In this document: positions 1 through 11,143 of the stretch, in pieces
Layout: every line of letters starts with the position of its first letter
Numbering within the stretch: position 1 is the first letter of the stretch
Origin: Eremomyces bilateralis CBS 781.70
Taxonomy: Eukaryota > Ascomycota > Dothideomycetes > Eremomycetales > Eremomycetaceae
Assembly (NCBI RefSeq): GCF_010015585.1
Contig: NW_022985084.1
Coordinates: 175,345-239,344, forward strand
Length of the DNA: 64,000 nt
Direction of reading: 5' to 3'
Program-made: the position numbers and the translations under genes
The notes under the pieces: model-generated
What the model was told of the DNA's origin: nothing
Databases searched by the model: none
What the model saw: the letters and a program-made list of their open reading frames with translations, nothing else

Positions 1-101
1 GGTAGGGTCAATCGAGTCGAAGGTAGCCCTAGCCTTGTCGTTGTTCGCATTACCGCAGTTGTATTGGAGGATGCCAGTCCCTATCATTGAGTACTAGGGA
101 T

Positions 102-340
102 AGCATTATAATAAAGTCTGAAAGTTGATAGATAGACTTTACTAGTCATTTTAAGCCTTTACTTAATTTCATAGAGCTCTGGCTATTGTAGTTGAATATA
201 TACCTAGATCCTAGGTGCTAAAACCTACTGAGACTAAGGTATATATTCAACTACAATAGCCAGAGCTCTATAAATTTCATTAAAGGCATGAAATGACTAG
301 TAAAGTCTATCTATCGACTTTTAGACTTTATTATAATGCT
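102..340. repeat. Hairpin (foldback) MITE-like inverted repeat
   Basis: Two arms of about 105 bp are near-perfect reverse complements. The left arm begins AGCATTATAATAAAGTCT and the right arm ends AGACTTTATTATAATGCT, with a loop of about 30 bp between them. The element has no coding capacity and is AT-rich, as expected of a non-autonomous miniature inverted-repeat element. No target-site duplication could be fixed at the ends, so the superfamily is unknown. Confidence 0.8.
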
Positions 341-768
341 GTTGTTGAGATACAGGGTTATGAAATATCCCGATTTTGGTGAGATTTTGAGGTGGCTAAC
401 TCGCTGGTTTGGCTAGCTCACTGGTGGATTACGTTACTATGTAGGCTCCACTAACTGGCACAAATACAGCCTAGATATAGTTATAACCCTCTTCGTTGGA
501 AATGCTTGAAAGATTTCAAGTAACGGCAACAGGGCCCGACACTAATCTTGACCTGAGTCTTGAAAGGGACCTTGACAAGCTCTGCATTTGCATCAAAGTT
601 AACATCACTGTTAAGTCCAGTCGGTGGGGATGGAATGTGAATAGACTGCGATTCATATTCCTTGGGCCTGACTTCACAGAACCACAAACCGACGTGAATG
701 GATGATTCCTGCCCTTTAAGATGTTTCTTCCGCTCAGAAGCTGATGTATGCCCTCACATCAATTACTA
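341..768. other. Gene-free stretch downstream of P450
   Basis: Short overlapping open frames occur on both strands between about 481 and 705. None resembles a known family or shows convincing splice structure. I see nothing else here. Confidence 0.5.
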
Positions 769-2479
769 TTATGTCCTCTTCTCAATAAAAACAGGCCAGG
801 AGTGGGGAACAACTGTAAAGTAAGCCTTCCACTTCCACTCCTGCTTCTCGTCTACTTGTCGGATGTTGTAATCCTTGACCAGAGTCGACGTAATCTTTGC
901 AAGCTCAATCTTTGCAACATTCTGTCCGGGACAAGAGCCGTAACCTGCTCCAAACTGCGTGATGTTGTTAGCATGTTCAGCCACCAAATGATGCCTCCAG
1001 AACATGAAACAGATCAATTGACTCACAGGAATCCAGTACTTCTCTTTCGCGGCGATGTCTCCTTCTAGCCATCGGTTTGGATTGAACTCGTCCGCATCTT
1101 CACCCCAAAGCTCTTTTGAGTAGTGAATCACCCATGGGTTGACAGAGACAATAGTGCCTTCGGGCAAGGTGCGATCGCCAATGGTCAAGCCTCCCTTGGG
1201 AGCTATTCGAGGAAGCCCCATTGGAACTGGGCCGAACATCCGCAGTGCCTCTTTCACACACGCTTGCACAAAGCTAACTCGGAGTTAGCAGGGGTGTTGT
1301 TCTCGATGAAACGGACTCAAGAAGATTACGGTAGTTGTTGGGCATCAGCGTAGGAAACCACTCGATCCTTGCATAGACCGTTCTTCACTGCTTCCTCGAC
1401 TTCGGCCTGAGCACGTCTCCACGTATCGGGGTGACGAATCATGTGATAGATGAAAGACTGAATGCCACCAGCAACAGTATCTGATCCGGCGCCAACAGCA
1501 GCAAGGGCTTGTGTGCCGATCTCTCGAATCGTGAGCTTGTCGGGATGCCGTTCATTTTGCTTGAACCAATATTGGATCGCGTCGTAGCGAGCATTGGGGT
1601 TCTTTTCGCGATCTGTTAGAACAGCTTTCGTCAAGTCGAACAAGTGGCCCATTGGCATGATGGACAACCAAGTGACCAAGGGGTTAGCCAAGAGCGCAAT
1701 GTTAATCCAACGAAAGTACCCGGCAACTGCAACGTAGGCATTGAGAGCCAGTGAGTTCCCAATAGCGTTGCCAATGTCTTTGCCTTGCTCAAGGAAACCG
1801 AACTGCTTCGAGAAGACAATCTCGCCGATAACGTCGAAGGTTGCGTATGAAATGAACTTGTTAAGGTCCATTGGCTTCTTGTCGGCTGCGTATATATCCA
1901 GCCAGTGGAGAAAAGACTCGAAAGTCCGGTCGATATGCTCCTCTGACCTCAGTATGCTAGAGACGGTGTACGCGGCGGCAATGTACTTGGACTTTTCAAC
2001 CTTCTTCTTGGGATCCGTGGTGCTCATAGGGGATTGAAAACGGTAATCCGGCAAAGCGTGGATTTTGTACCAATTACCCTCAATGCTAGTTAGACATGGA
2101 AAATCGGATGGTTGCTTTGAGCAGTTACCTTACGTAGAGGGGCGAGAAGGGTCTTTTTGATAGCATCTGGATGACTGACGCTAACCTCATCGTAGGACAT
2201 CCGAACAAAGTGGCCTACAAGACGTGTGAGCGAGTATACTCTATGTACACTTCCGTACGACATACCATGCCTCTCATGCAGTCGAATCAGTTCCAGATTC
2301 TGGTCACCCTTCAAGATTCGTTGCATGTGCCATAGCCGGGTGAACGATGCAGCAAAGGGCCCTGGGACGTCGCTGATCGCGGAGAAGTATCGGCGCCACA
2401 CCAGCAGACTCAAGAGCCCAACGACTCCCAGAGCTGTAAGGGATGACCAGCTCACGTGGAAGGTGTCAAGAAACCCCAT
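769..2479 (-). CDS. Cytochrome P450 monooxygenase, pisatin-demethylase-like class
   Basis: Haem-thiolate monooxygenase, probably anchored in the ER and fed by NADPH-P450 reductase. Five exons (2479-2266, 2214-2129, 2078-1330, 1273-1027, 954-769) join to 1482 nt, 493 aa, which is normal P450 length. A membrane anchor lies at about residues 8-25 and is followed by the proline hinge DVPGP. The I-helix oxygen-binding motif AGSDT is near residue 297, the K-helix ExxR is EALR near 357, and the haem loop FGAGYGSCPG places the ligand Cys at about 440. The start was chosen because the first in-frame ATG before the anchor is at 2479. All four introns are 50-72 nt with GT-AG ends. Overall likeness is to fungal E-class P450s of the CYP57 type. 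The substrate cannot be read from sequence, and no biosynthetic backbone gene lies next to it. Confidence 0.9.
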
Positions 2480-3032
2480 CGTTCCCGCACAATTGTTGAG
2501 ACGCAAAAGTTTTAGATTGTACCAGGTAGCTGGCTTTGCACGGTGATCAAGCTATATATGAAGTAGGAGACAGGTGGGGCGCCCTCTGTTCCGGGTTTGG
2601 ATCACCAATCAGTGCTAGGGGTTAGGGGTAGTGGGGCTTTAGTGTCAGTCCAAATGGATCCCTAACTAGTTAATTAGCCGTTACAATGTGCACTAACTTG
2701 TGGAGGCCCCACTGACTCGCGGGTTACGAACCTGCAACAGTGAGGCCGAAAGCCCGAAACCAATATTAGGACACATGCATAATGTAATCTGTTTACGCCT
2801 GAGTGCCTGACGAGGGAAGCAGAATGAGTCTCCCGGCTGCTCGGGCACCGAGTATCGCTACCTGGGCAATCTTTGAATCATTCGACAAATTTGGCAGCAC
2901 AATCGATGTCTGGCCATAATCAGGAAGTACAGTGCCAGCACTGAAACTGATCCAATCAGCTGGGATACTCTATTCTCATTCTATTCTCATTCTGGAGACG
3001 CTAATACTGTACAATAATCACCTTGGACGTTC
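2480..3032. other. Intergenic region between P450 and rhodopsin-like gene
   Basis: This holds the upstream region of the P450 gene and the 3' flank of the next minus-strand gene. No further gene or repeat was recognised. Confidence 0.5.
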
Positions 3033-4507
3033 TTATCTGTCCAAGTAGCCAAGTCCGTGCTTGGGTGGTAATCTGCTCTGCGTGCTCGCGAGTGCGCGCT
3101 GCACATCCACGTTGGTCGTAACGGTAATCGCCTGGTGTCCAAAATTCCCGTCCCTTGATTTATCCTCGTCAAAGGAGTGTGACCTCGGGTTTCTAACCAC
3201 ACCCAAACGTCCTTGCCCTTTTGTCTGTTCGAAGAGCTCCTCTTCCGACTCGTTGCTCTCCAGTCCTCGCTCCAACCTTGTAATGTAGCCATTGGATGTG
3301 TTCTTCTTCGAGTCGCCTGGGTTTCCACGATCCATAGACGAGAGTTTGTGTGGTCTCTGGTAGGAAGGGTCATTGCTGTCTTCGGAACTGTTATTATTCC
3401 CTCGGACTTTGGTCCATAGCGCCTTCAGAGCGGGGAGATTGACAGCAACAATGGCGCATTGCACTTCGAATGCCGCGACGATGATCATCTTCCCCACATC
3501 TACTGAAGCGTCAGTCTTCATCGAAGTGACTGAGATCAATACGGGAAGGCGGAGAATCGCCACAGTGACGGAGACGAGACCGAAGCCAAGGACGGAGATG
3601 ATGGTGACTTTTCGCCGAAGGGTCATTTGGAGAGCCCAGATTGTGGTGATCGGAAGGCATAGGATGTAAAAATCCATCGCGATATTCTAGAGATACTGTT
3701 AGCATGCACAAGATGTCCACGAGCCATCAATCTCAAGGGTCAGGAAAAGTTCGTCAAGACATACAAGAACAGGCGGAGTGATCATGATGGTGCGCGTGTC
3801 GATGCATGTAACTTCAGGATGCAATAAGGGGTTGAGGATCTTCTCGAACGGTATGCATTGTAGGACTGTCATGAGCCTGCATATTGTCAGCCATTCGCAA
3901 CGCTCCAGAAAGGCAATAGAGGCGCAACTTACAAACTCGTGAGAAAGACAGCGGAGTCAAGTGCAAATCCAATGTATACAAAGATCCGGAACGAATGGTC
4001 GGGAGAAAGACGCAGGTAGAATAGAAGGAAAGTTGCCTTGATGACACAGTGCGCTCCATAGATGACAATTTCCTCGATAAACGCTGTCTGTATTTATAGT
4101 CAGAATATCGCTTCATTTCACTACGAGGTAGCGGAGGCTGCTCACCCGAAGAAGATCAAGGGACTGGAAACTACAATCCACATTTCCTGGCCTGTTGTAG
4201 ACAGTCAGTATCCGCAGAGCCTTTGAAAGACAAATTTGGTGAGAACTTACTTGCCACAACCTAGATTAAGAAATAGCTGCAAAACGACTTGATGGACGAT
4301 GCTGACAACCTGCTAAGGTAAGCATGGCATGAAGGATTCCTCGAATCAATTGTGACTGACCAAGACAACACATGACGCCGTGTCATCCCAACCCCATGAC
4401 TTCACGACCAGCGCGCGAGAATAAAAACGAGCGATGGACGATAGTGTGCCGATTGCGAAGGTGATGTAGGCGACGACATATGCCAACTCGAACAGGTTGG
4501 TCGCCAT
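3033..4507 (-). CDS. Fungal rhodopsin-like seven-helix membrane protein (PTH11-related class)
   Basis: Six exons (4507-4361, 4309-4251, 4191-4146, 4087-3933, 3876-3765, 3686-3033) join in frame to 390 aa. The N-terminal half has several hydrophobic helices. It carries the signature of the fungal rhodopsin domain: an early R-x3-R followed by WGWDD, then a loop with IYG, FLLFYLRLSP, and DFYILCLPI with basic MTLRRK after it. The C-terminal third, about 120 residues, is hydrophilic and rich in S, N and charged residues, as in the cytoplasmic tails of this family. Members sit in the plasma membrane and some (PTH11) act in surface sensing; the ligand here is unknown. It lacks a CFEM domain at the N-terminus. 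Intron phases agree at every junction, so the gene appears intact. Confidence 0.85.
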
Positions 4508-5730
4508 AATGCGAAGGACAAATCACCCAATTAGTATAACAACAACAAAAAACACTGATAGACGATCCGGAAACTCTTTCGGCGGGAAGGATGCATTTCG
4601 GGTGGTCGGAATATATATATAATCCCTACTCATGACTCAAGTTTTGTGCTCTCGTCTAGCGCTTTGAAGAACCGTTGAGAAGGATATTAAGATCTACGTG
4701 TGAGAGTTCGAATACGATAAAGGCCCCCTGATTAGAACTGTCCTCGCGTACTAGCGTGTAACTCGTACGAACAGGCTGGCACCCCCCTGTTTCTTCTATC
4801 AACTCAACCTCCATTGTATGGCGCAGGCTGGGGGGGTGCCAGCCCGTTCGTGACCAGGGCCTGTAACTGCTGGAAGTCTGCGGGGCTGGCCCGGTACCCT
4901 AGGTGTCCCGAACTAAACCGTTCTCGGGTAGCGATCGAGCGAAGGAAAAACCAACCCGTTGAAATATGCAACTGACATAAAGATCAACGAGCTCCGATCC
5001 AAGTCGGCTAGAGGGCCGAAACCGCCACTAGGATACTACCCGGGCCGTGACGCCAACTCTGCATAGCCCCGGCTAGCTCAAAAGCCATTCCCGAGTCAGC
5101 ACTTGCGCCTGAGAACGCGAGTCAAGGTAGACACCAAACCAGAGCCCAGTTTTCGGAGCTGCAATAATTAATGCATTTACATAACTTATTTAATCCATAA
5201 CGTTACAAAAATCTGGCAGGATTAGGCCTAACTAGCAGTGTGCAACTGGGGTTTGCTCTTGGTTCTCCATTCCTGGCATTGGGACATTGGATTGTGGTGG
5301 AAGACCCATCCGAAAAGGGAGGTGGGCGTGCCAAAGCTGCACCACCAGTTCAGGGACAGTCTGAAATAATTTGACAGAATTATTTGGGTAACATTTTAAC
5401 ACCGTAACTAAGTAAGTTATGTATGTACGTATCTAAGTCATAACAATCTGTTATGGTACGAACGCAAGCAACTGTTTTCTTACTCCACCTGTTATGGTTC
5501 CAGCCTTCCAGGCCTGTTTTCCTGGAACCGTAGTGGCACTGTGGCTTGCCTTTTCACTCTGCTGCGCCGCACCAAGCACCACCAGGCAGTGAAGCAGCTT
5601 AACCATGAGCACAACCTCGTCGCAATGCCGTGGCTTCTCAATTTCTGTCTTTTCACCTGGACAGCAATCTTTCTCATGCATCGCTACGTCTACTCTTCGC
5701 GCACTACCCTAATGAATCTCGCCTTTGGCC
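4508..5730. other. Gene-free stretch at edge of the transposon-rich island
   Basis: About 1.2 kb without a supported gene. It contains one short hairpin element, listed separately, and AT-rich sequence around 5160-5460. It is the upstream region of both the rhodopsin-like gene and the HET-NACHT pseudogene. Confidence 0.5.
4768..4850. repeat. 83-bp short inverted repeat (hairpin), possible transposon-end relic
   Basis: The 19-bp arms CGAACAGGCTGGCACCCCC (left) and GGGGGTGCCAGCCCGTTCG (right) are reverse complements with one mismatch, around a 45-bp loop. It looks like a tiny MITE or the collapsed ends of a larger DNA transposon. There is no coding capacity, and no clear target duplication outside the arms. 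Confidence 0.6.
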
Positions 5731-8405
5731 ATGCGTCCTTTGCGAATCAACGAGTACGGCGAGTTCAGCCTGACTAATGATCTGATCGACAACATTCCTC
5801 CTTATGCTATACTTTCACACACCTGGGGGGAGGATTATGGGAGGATTATGAAAAGGTCAACTTCAAGACTTGACGATAGGACCTAGGAAGACAAAATCTG
5901 GATACAAATAACTTCGCTTCTGTACACAGCAAGCGGCCCGCGATAATCTACAACATGTCTAGGTGGACACCTGCTGTATCGACAAATCGGACCATAATGA
6001 GCTTTCAGAAGCCATTAACTCTATGTTGCGCTGGTATCGCGATGCGGTAAAATGCTATGTATATCTCTCAGATGTTTCAACGAATGATCACGACGAGGTC
6101 AGCGCGTCCTTGCAGTCGTGGGAACCAGCACGTCGCAAAAGCCGATGGTTTACCCGCGGGTGGACACTTCAAGAGCTTCTTGCTCCGTCGTCGGTTGAAT
6201 TTTTCTTTTCAAACGGCAAGCAACTCGACGACAAGAGGTCCCTAGAGAGACTGCTACACGAGATTACAGGGATCGCGGTTCCAGCTCTTCAACGCGCTCC
6301 TCTCGCTGAATTCAGCATACACGAGCGAATGTCATGGGCTAAATAGCGGCAGACTAAGCGCGAGGAGGACAAGGCCTATGCTTTGCTTGGCCTTTTTGGC
6401 ATTCATATGCCGCTTATTTATGGTGAGGGGATAGAGAGTGCATTCGGCCGGCTTCATGAGGAATTTGATAAGAGAGTTCGTCCTATACAGCGTCGTGAGT
6501 ATGTAGCTATGACTATCCTCTATCACTATACTATAAACGGATTACTGATTGAAAGCGGATATGCAGCCAGTCCAGTCGATCGCCTACCATATGCTGTCGA
6601 AGCGCCCTTTAACTCCTATTTGAAGCAACATAAGCCCATTTGCCTTCCCGATACCCGCGTCGATCTCCTTAGAAAGATAAATAGCTGGGTAGACGGACAA
6701 AGTGGGCAATGTATCTTCTGGCTGAGTGGATTAGCTGGCACGGGAAAGTCAACCATCGCTCGCACCTTTGCGGGAACACAATCTCAACGCGGTGGCTTAG
6801 TGGCCAGCTCCTTCTTCTCACGAGGTGGTGGGGATGTCGACCATGCAGGCAAGTTTGTTACAAGCCTTGCATGCCAGCTTGCAAACAGTATACCCACTCT
6901 TCACCAGCATGTTTGCGATGCTATCACGGGGTATAGCGACCTTACGGATCGATCGCTCCGTGAACAGTGGCATCAGCTTGTCTTGTGTCCACTTTCAAAG
7001 CTAGAAAGTACCGGCTACCAAGCATTGTACGTTCTTGTGGTTGATGCGCTTGATTAATGCGACGACGACGACGACATCCGGATTATCCTCCGTCTCTTGG
7101 CCGAGGTTCGATCGTTAGACAAGGTGCAGCTACGGGTATTTCTGACGAGCAGGCCCGAGATCCCAATTCGACATGGGTTCTATCAGATGCCGGATGAGGA
7201 ATACCAAAGCTTTATGCTCCATAACATATCGCCGTCGACCGTTGACCACGATATCGCCATCTTCGTCGAAGACAATCTTAAGCTTATCCGACAGGAACGT
7301 TCTCTAGATGCTGGTTGGCCAGGCGAAGAGGCCCTCAGATATTTGGTCCAAGCTGCGAGCGGGCTATTCATTTGGGCCACAACCGCTTGCCGCTTTATCC
7401 GTGAAGGTAAACGACATGCTGCTCGAAGACTCGATACAATCCTTAAGAGCTGTGGCAGCGCTGGCACTGTTACAGCACCGGAAAAGCTAGGGTGGGTGTA
7501 AGAAACAAATGAAATAAAGAGGAGCCTGTAAATTACCGAATTAATGCAAGAAAGTAGTTTATTTCTTTCCATTATTTTCTTATCTAATTAGAAATCTCGT
7601 AGAAGCCCTTTGGCAGTTGGATTTCTCGCCCATAAACTTTCATGCCTTAGGCATCAACATACAGTGCGCTAAACAAATTGGGTTAGCGTTTTTTGCGAAA
7701 TTTACATCGTATTCTTTGTTTCTTACATAAATTTGGGGGTTTCTTCGCAACAAATGTTTATTGCATGAAATTTACCCACCCTAGGAAAAGCACCTTGACG
7801 AGATCTACACCACTGTCCTTAAGAATTCTGTTTCCCCCGAATTCACAGATATAGAGAAAGAAGAGTCTTATCGTATACTAAGACAGGTACTCGGAAGCAT
7901 CATTGTACTCTTCGCACCGCTTTCTGCAGACTCCCTGAGCAGACTACTGTATGTTCCCCTAATGAACATTAATCAGACGGTAGAGGATCTACACTTTATC
8001 CTGATCGTTCCGAAGGACAAAGCTCGACCCCTTCGTCTCTACCATCCTTCATTTCGGGACTTCCACTTGGACAACAATAGGTGCCTTGAACCAAGTCTCT
8101 GGGTAGAAAAGAAGCAAGCGCATTAGATGCTAGCCGAAGATTGTATACGGCTAATGTCAGCTTTGCTAAAGCAGGATATATGTAGCATAGGCGCACCCGG
8201 TATACTTGTAGCCGACGTTGATAGCAGCCTAGTACTAGAGTGCCTCCCGCCAGCGCTCCAGTATGCATGTTTCTACTGGATCCCGCATCTTCAGCAGAGC
8301 TCCACTCAGCTTCGAGATAACGACCAAGTACACCAGTTTCTACAGAAGCATTTACTTCACTGGCTTGAGTCTCTTAGCTGGATGGGGAAGATTTCTGAAG
8401 GGATC
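5731..8405 (+). pseudogene. HET-NACHT (NLR-type) heterokaryon-incompatibility-like gene, decayed
   Basis: The reading frame opens at 5731 with the typical HET N-terminus (PLRINEYGEF, then YAILSHTWGED). It continues through HET blocks DTCCIDKS, SRWFTRGWTLQELL and LYGEG, then a NACHT NTPase with Walker A GLAGTGKST near 6735 and a Walker B region LYVLVVDALD near 7030. A winged-helix-like and helical part follows up to the SWMGKISEG block near 8390. Intact homologues are cytosolic STAND proteins that trigger cell death in non-self recognition. This copy is clearly dead: several interruptions of the frame, a 296-bp MITE inside the C-terminal half, and an LTR insertion at its present 3' end. The frame matches exactly on both sides of the MITE. 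Downstream sequence to about 8760 may be its remaining tail. Confidence 0.85.
7488..7783. mobile_element. hAT-type MITE inserted in the NLR pseudogene
   Basis: This 296-bp element has 10-bp terminal inverted repeats, TAGGGTGGGT at one end and ACCCACCCTA at the other. It is bounded by a perfect 8-bp target-site duplication GGAAAAGC (7480-7487 and 7784-7791). An 8-bp duplication with TAGGG/CAGGG ends is typical of the hAT superfamily. It has no transposase, so it is non-autonomous. Removing the element and one duplication copy restores a continuous reading frame of the surrounding NACHT protein (PEK-HLDEIY), which confirms the exact borders. Confidence 0.9.
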
Positions 8406-8668
8406 TGTGAGATAAATAGCGGTTTCGCTCAATCAGGTGATTAATGCAGCGACACAGTGGGAAAACACCGTTAGATTCCAAAAGAGCGTAGATAGATTGA
8501 CCCTGATCCTGAAGAGCCGGATCCTACGAAAACAGGCTGTTCCTGCAGCTATTTTATATGGTTTACAATGGTGATCTTTTCCCTAAAAGGGGAAAGAATA
8601 GGGGTATAGAATCGAATGTGGAATGAAGCCGTGGGGAAACGCCAAGAAACATAGATATTCTGTGACAG
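8406..8668. mobile_element. Solo LTR, copy 1 (retrotransposon fossil)
   Basis: 263 bp beginning TGTGAGATAAATAGC and ending TATTCTGTGACA, so it has the TG...CA termini of a long terminal repeat. It is flanked by a perfect 5-bp target duplication GGATC (8401-8405, 8669-8673). The same element recurs at 14064-14325 with a different duplication. No internal retroelement region is present, so this is a solo LTR left by recombination. It sits in the 3' part of the NLR pseudogene. Comparison by eye shows about ten differences between copies, suggesting a fairly recent family. Confidence 0.85.
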
Positions 8669-9251
8669 GATCTATTATCGCTTCGCTAGGGTCGTTTGCT
8701 CCTGTTAGTTTACTTCCAAACGTGGCCAAAATCATCGCTAATATTTTGGATAGTCTATGTTGAATTGTTGATTGGTTTTGACGTGTCAATCAATCACGGA
8801 AGTCATAGGGTACCCGACATAGGGAGTGAGATGCTTATTTGTGTAAGAAGTAGGATACATGTTACATGGCAGAGTAGATGTCGCACGTGATGTGCTAAAA
8901 TGGTTGGGAGTAAGGTGCTGTTGTTACAGCAGCGAAGTTGTTTGTATTGTGTGTGTTGTGTAAGTTGTGTGTTCTAGCTGAATGCCTGGTCCCCCGGCCC
9001 TACAGATATACGAGAGTCATGGCAAGATTATTAATGCAGTTTGTAGCCTTATGCTCCCATAGGCCATACACGATAGATGATATCCCGCGCCCCTGGTTCG
9101 TCAGCTGAAGCTTAGAGTACCTCATCCACACTGTGGACGCTAGATCCCTAATCTAGCGCCTACACTCTAAACGATAATGTCGTCTAAACGATAACTTGAT
9201 ACAGCTTCCAGTCTCCTTAAGCGGAGTTAAGCTTATTTATCCTCCGCCATT
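8669..9251. other. Probable NLR tail and pogo element flank
   Basis: 8674-8760 can be read as a decayed continuation of the NLR (IIASLGSFAPVSLL-like). The rest is non-coding. A small palindrome, CGCTAGAT...ATCTAGCG, lies at about 9138-9158, upstream of the transposase start, and may belong to the end of the pogo-type element, but I could not fix its terminal repeat. Confidence 0.4.
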
Positions 9252-9905
9252 ATGCCGAAAAATAATGATGCTATTGAATCTAGAATCCAGAGAGCCCTCC
9301 AATCAATCCCTCATAGCCAAATTCCCAATTTTAAGGAGTTGGAGCGTGAATTCGACGTGCCATACCAACGACTACTCGCTCGCTCAAAGGGCCGCAAGAG
9401 TCTATTCGAGCGGCCTAGTTGCACGCTGAAGCTTTCTACCACTCAAAATACTGCTCTAAAGGACTATCTCCGACGCCTCGATGACCTTGGAATCGCACCA
9501 CGGATTACGCAAGTTATTTCGTGCGCAAATACCATCCTGAAGATCGATCACACGGCTAGCGGTCAGCTTGGCCCCTCACCGACGGTAGACACTCGCTGGG
9601 CATATGCATAGTTCAAACGAGGGCCAGAGGTCTATGCACGGAAAGCACGTGTGCTTGATCTTAATCGTAAAGCTGCTCATGATATCCAGGCTCTCGGGAG
9701 ATGGTTTGAGCAGCTATACCATATTAAGATCCGATACGGAATCGCGACCGAGGACCTGTGGAATTTCGACGAGACTGGCTTCCGCGTCGGTGTAGGCAAA
9801 GACCAATGGATTATTTCGTTCTACCCGAGTAAAAAGCAGTATATTCCATCTCCAGAATGTCGAGATTCACTTACCGCTGTTGAAGCGGTAAGTGGTAATG
9901 GTAGT
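9252..9905 (+). mobile_element. Pogo/Fot1-type (Tc1/mariner superfamily) transposase, N-terminal half, broken
   Basis: A plain DNA-transposon remnant. The frame starts at ATG 9252 with a CENP-B/psq-type helix-turn-helix region (residues about 10-60: IPNFKELEREF, then VPYQRL). It has one in-frame stop near 9610, then continues with ARKARVLDLNRKAAHDIQAL and the first catalytic-Asp block NFDETGFRVGVGKDQW, ending in DSLTAVEAVSGNG. Homologues continue for another ~250 residues with the remaining two acidic catalytic residues, and these are missing. At about 9905 the similarity stops and helicase sequence begins within 30-40 bp, so this is a truncated, mosaic copy. Confidence 0.75.
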
Positions 9906-9933
9906 TACAGTAATCCGCGTCGACACTACATAC

Positions 9934-11143
9934 TCTTTTTCATCTTCCTATTCAGGATATCAATTCTCTTGATCCCCTCCGGCCGGCTGCTCTTCAGGCC
10001 GCTCAGGCCGCTTTCCGGGGTATACGGTATCCGATTATCGACGAAAAATCTATGATCGGCCTTCGCCAGCTCTCCTATATTGACCGTCGTTGCCGCGAGA
10101 TCTTTCCCGGCGTTGATAAGTCTTTCGGTGGTCTCTACATTCTCCTCTGTGGCGATTTCTTCCAGCTTCCTCCGGTCTTGGCAACTGCTCTTTATAACCA
10201 GAAGAGGCTTCCAAATCTAGATGAGCAGCATGGGCGTAATATCTACGACCAATTCGAGCGAACAATTAAGCTTGATGAAGTTGTTCGGCAGCAAGGCAAT
10301 GACGTTGAGTCAATTTAGTTCCGCCAGGCTCTCGATCACCTGCGGATAGGCTCCGTAACTCGTGACGACTGGACACTGCTTAGTACACGAGTACAGGCCA
10401 TGCTTCCATCTGAGGAGGTGGCATCTTTCCGGGATGCTCTCCGTATCTTCGGTAAGAAAGCGCCTGTCGCCGCGTTTAACTACTGTCGTTTGCGCGATCT
10501 TCGTTCTCCTGTTATGATATGTCGAGCAATTCACGAAGGAGGGGCAAAGGCAGAAAAGGTTCCGACTAATGAGGCAGGAAACCTCCATTCTGAGATTCCG
10601 ATGGCATTGGGAACCCGTGTTATGTTGACAGAGAATCTCTGGACCGAACGAGGCCTGGTGAACGGTGCGATGGGAACAGTGCGTGATATTAGCTAGCAGG
10701 CTAGTGCTGATATCCATAAGGATCCTCCTTCCGTACTCCTCGTCCAATTCGATCGGTATGATGGACCGACGTTAGACATAGGCGGCTTTGCTTTAGTCCC
10801 AATCCTCCCATCACGCCGTGATTTCTATATCGGGAACACTTCCTACTCACGTTCACAGTTCCCGTTGACTATCGCATATGCCATCACAACGCATAAGTCG
10901 CAGGGAACGACTCTAGCACCGGCTGTGCTAGACATTTCGGAGCGGGAGTTCGCGCCTGGCCTGACCTACGTGGCAGTCTCCCGTGTAAAAAGCCTTAGAG
11001 GGATCATGTTTGAGGCTCCATTCGATTTGCAGGATTTGAACCCTCGCACGGAGAGCGAGACGATGAAGTCCCGGAAGCAGGATGCGCTTAGGAGGGAGAA
11101 CCAGCATATCACGGGAGAGGTTTGTTTACATCATTTGAATTAA
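9934..11143 (+). mobile_element. PIF1-like helicase fragment, probably from a Helitron
   Basis: The frame carries the PIF1/RecD-type helicase motifs after motif I: the Walker B block IIDEKSMIGLRQLS, CGDFFQLPPV, a long middle region, ALGTRVMLTENLW, and the C-terminal TTHKSQGTTL and YVAVSRVKSLRGI blocks. The Walker A segment and any HUH replication-initiator domain upstream are absent. Two in-frame stops (near 10316 and 10696) interrupt the frame. Stand-alone fungal PIF1 genes are longer and single-copy, whereas a broken copy next to other transposon debris fits a Helitron relic better. The C-terminus ends at 11143. No Helitron CTRR 3' terminus could be confirmed. Confidence 0.7.
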
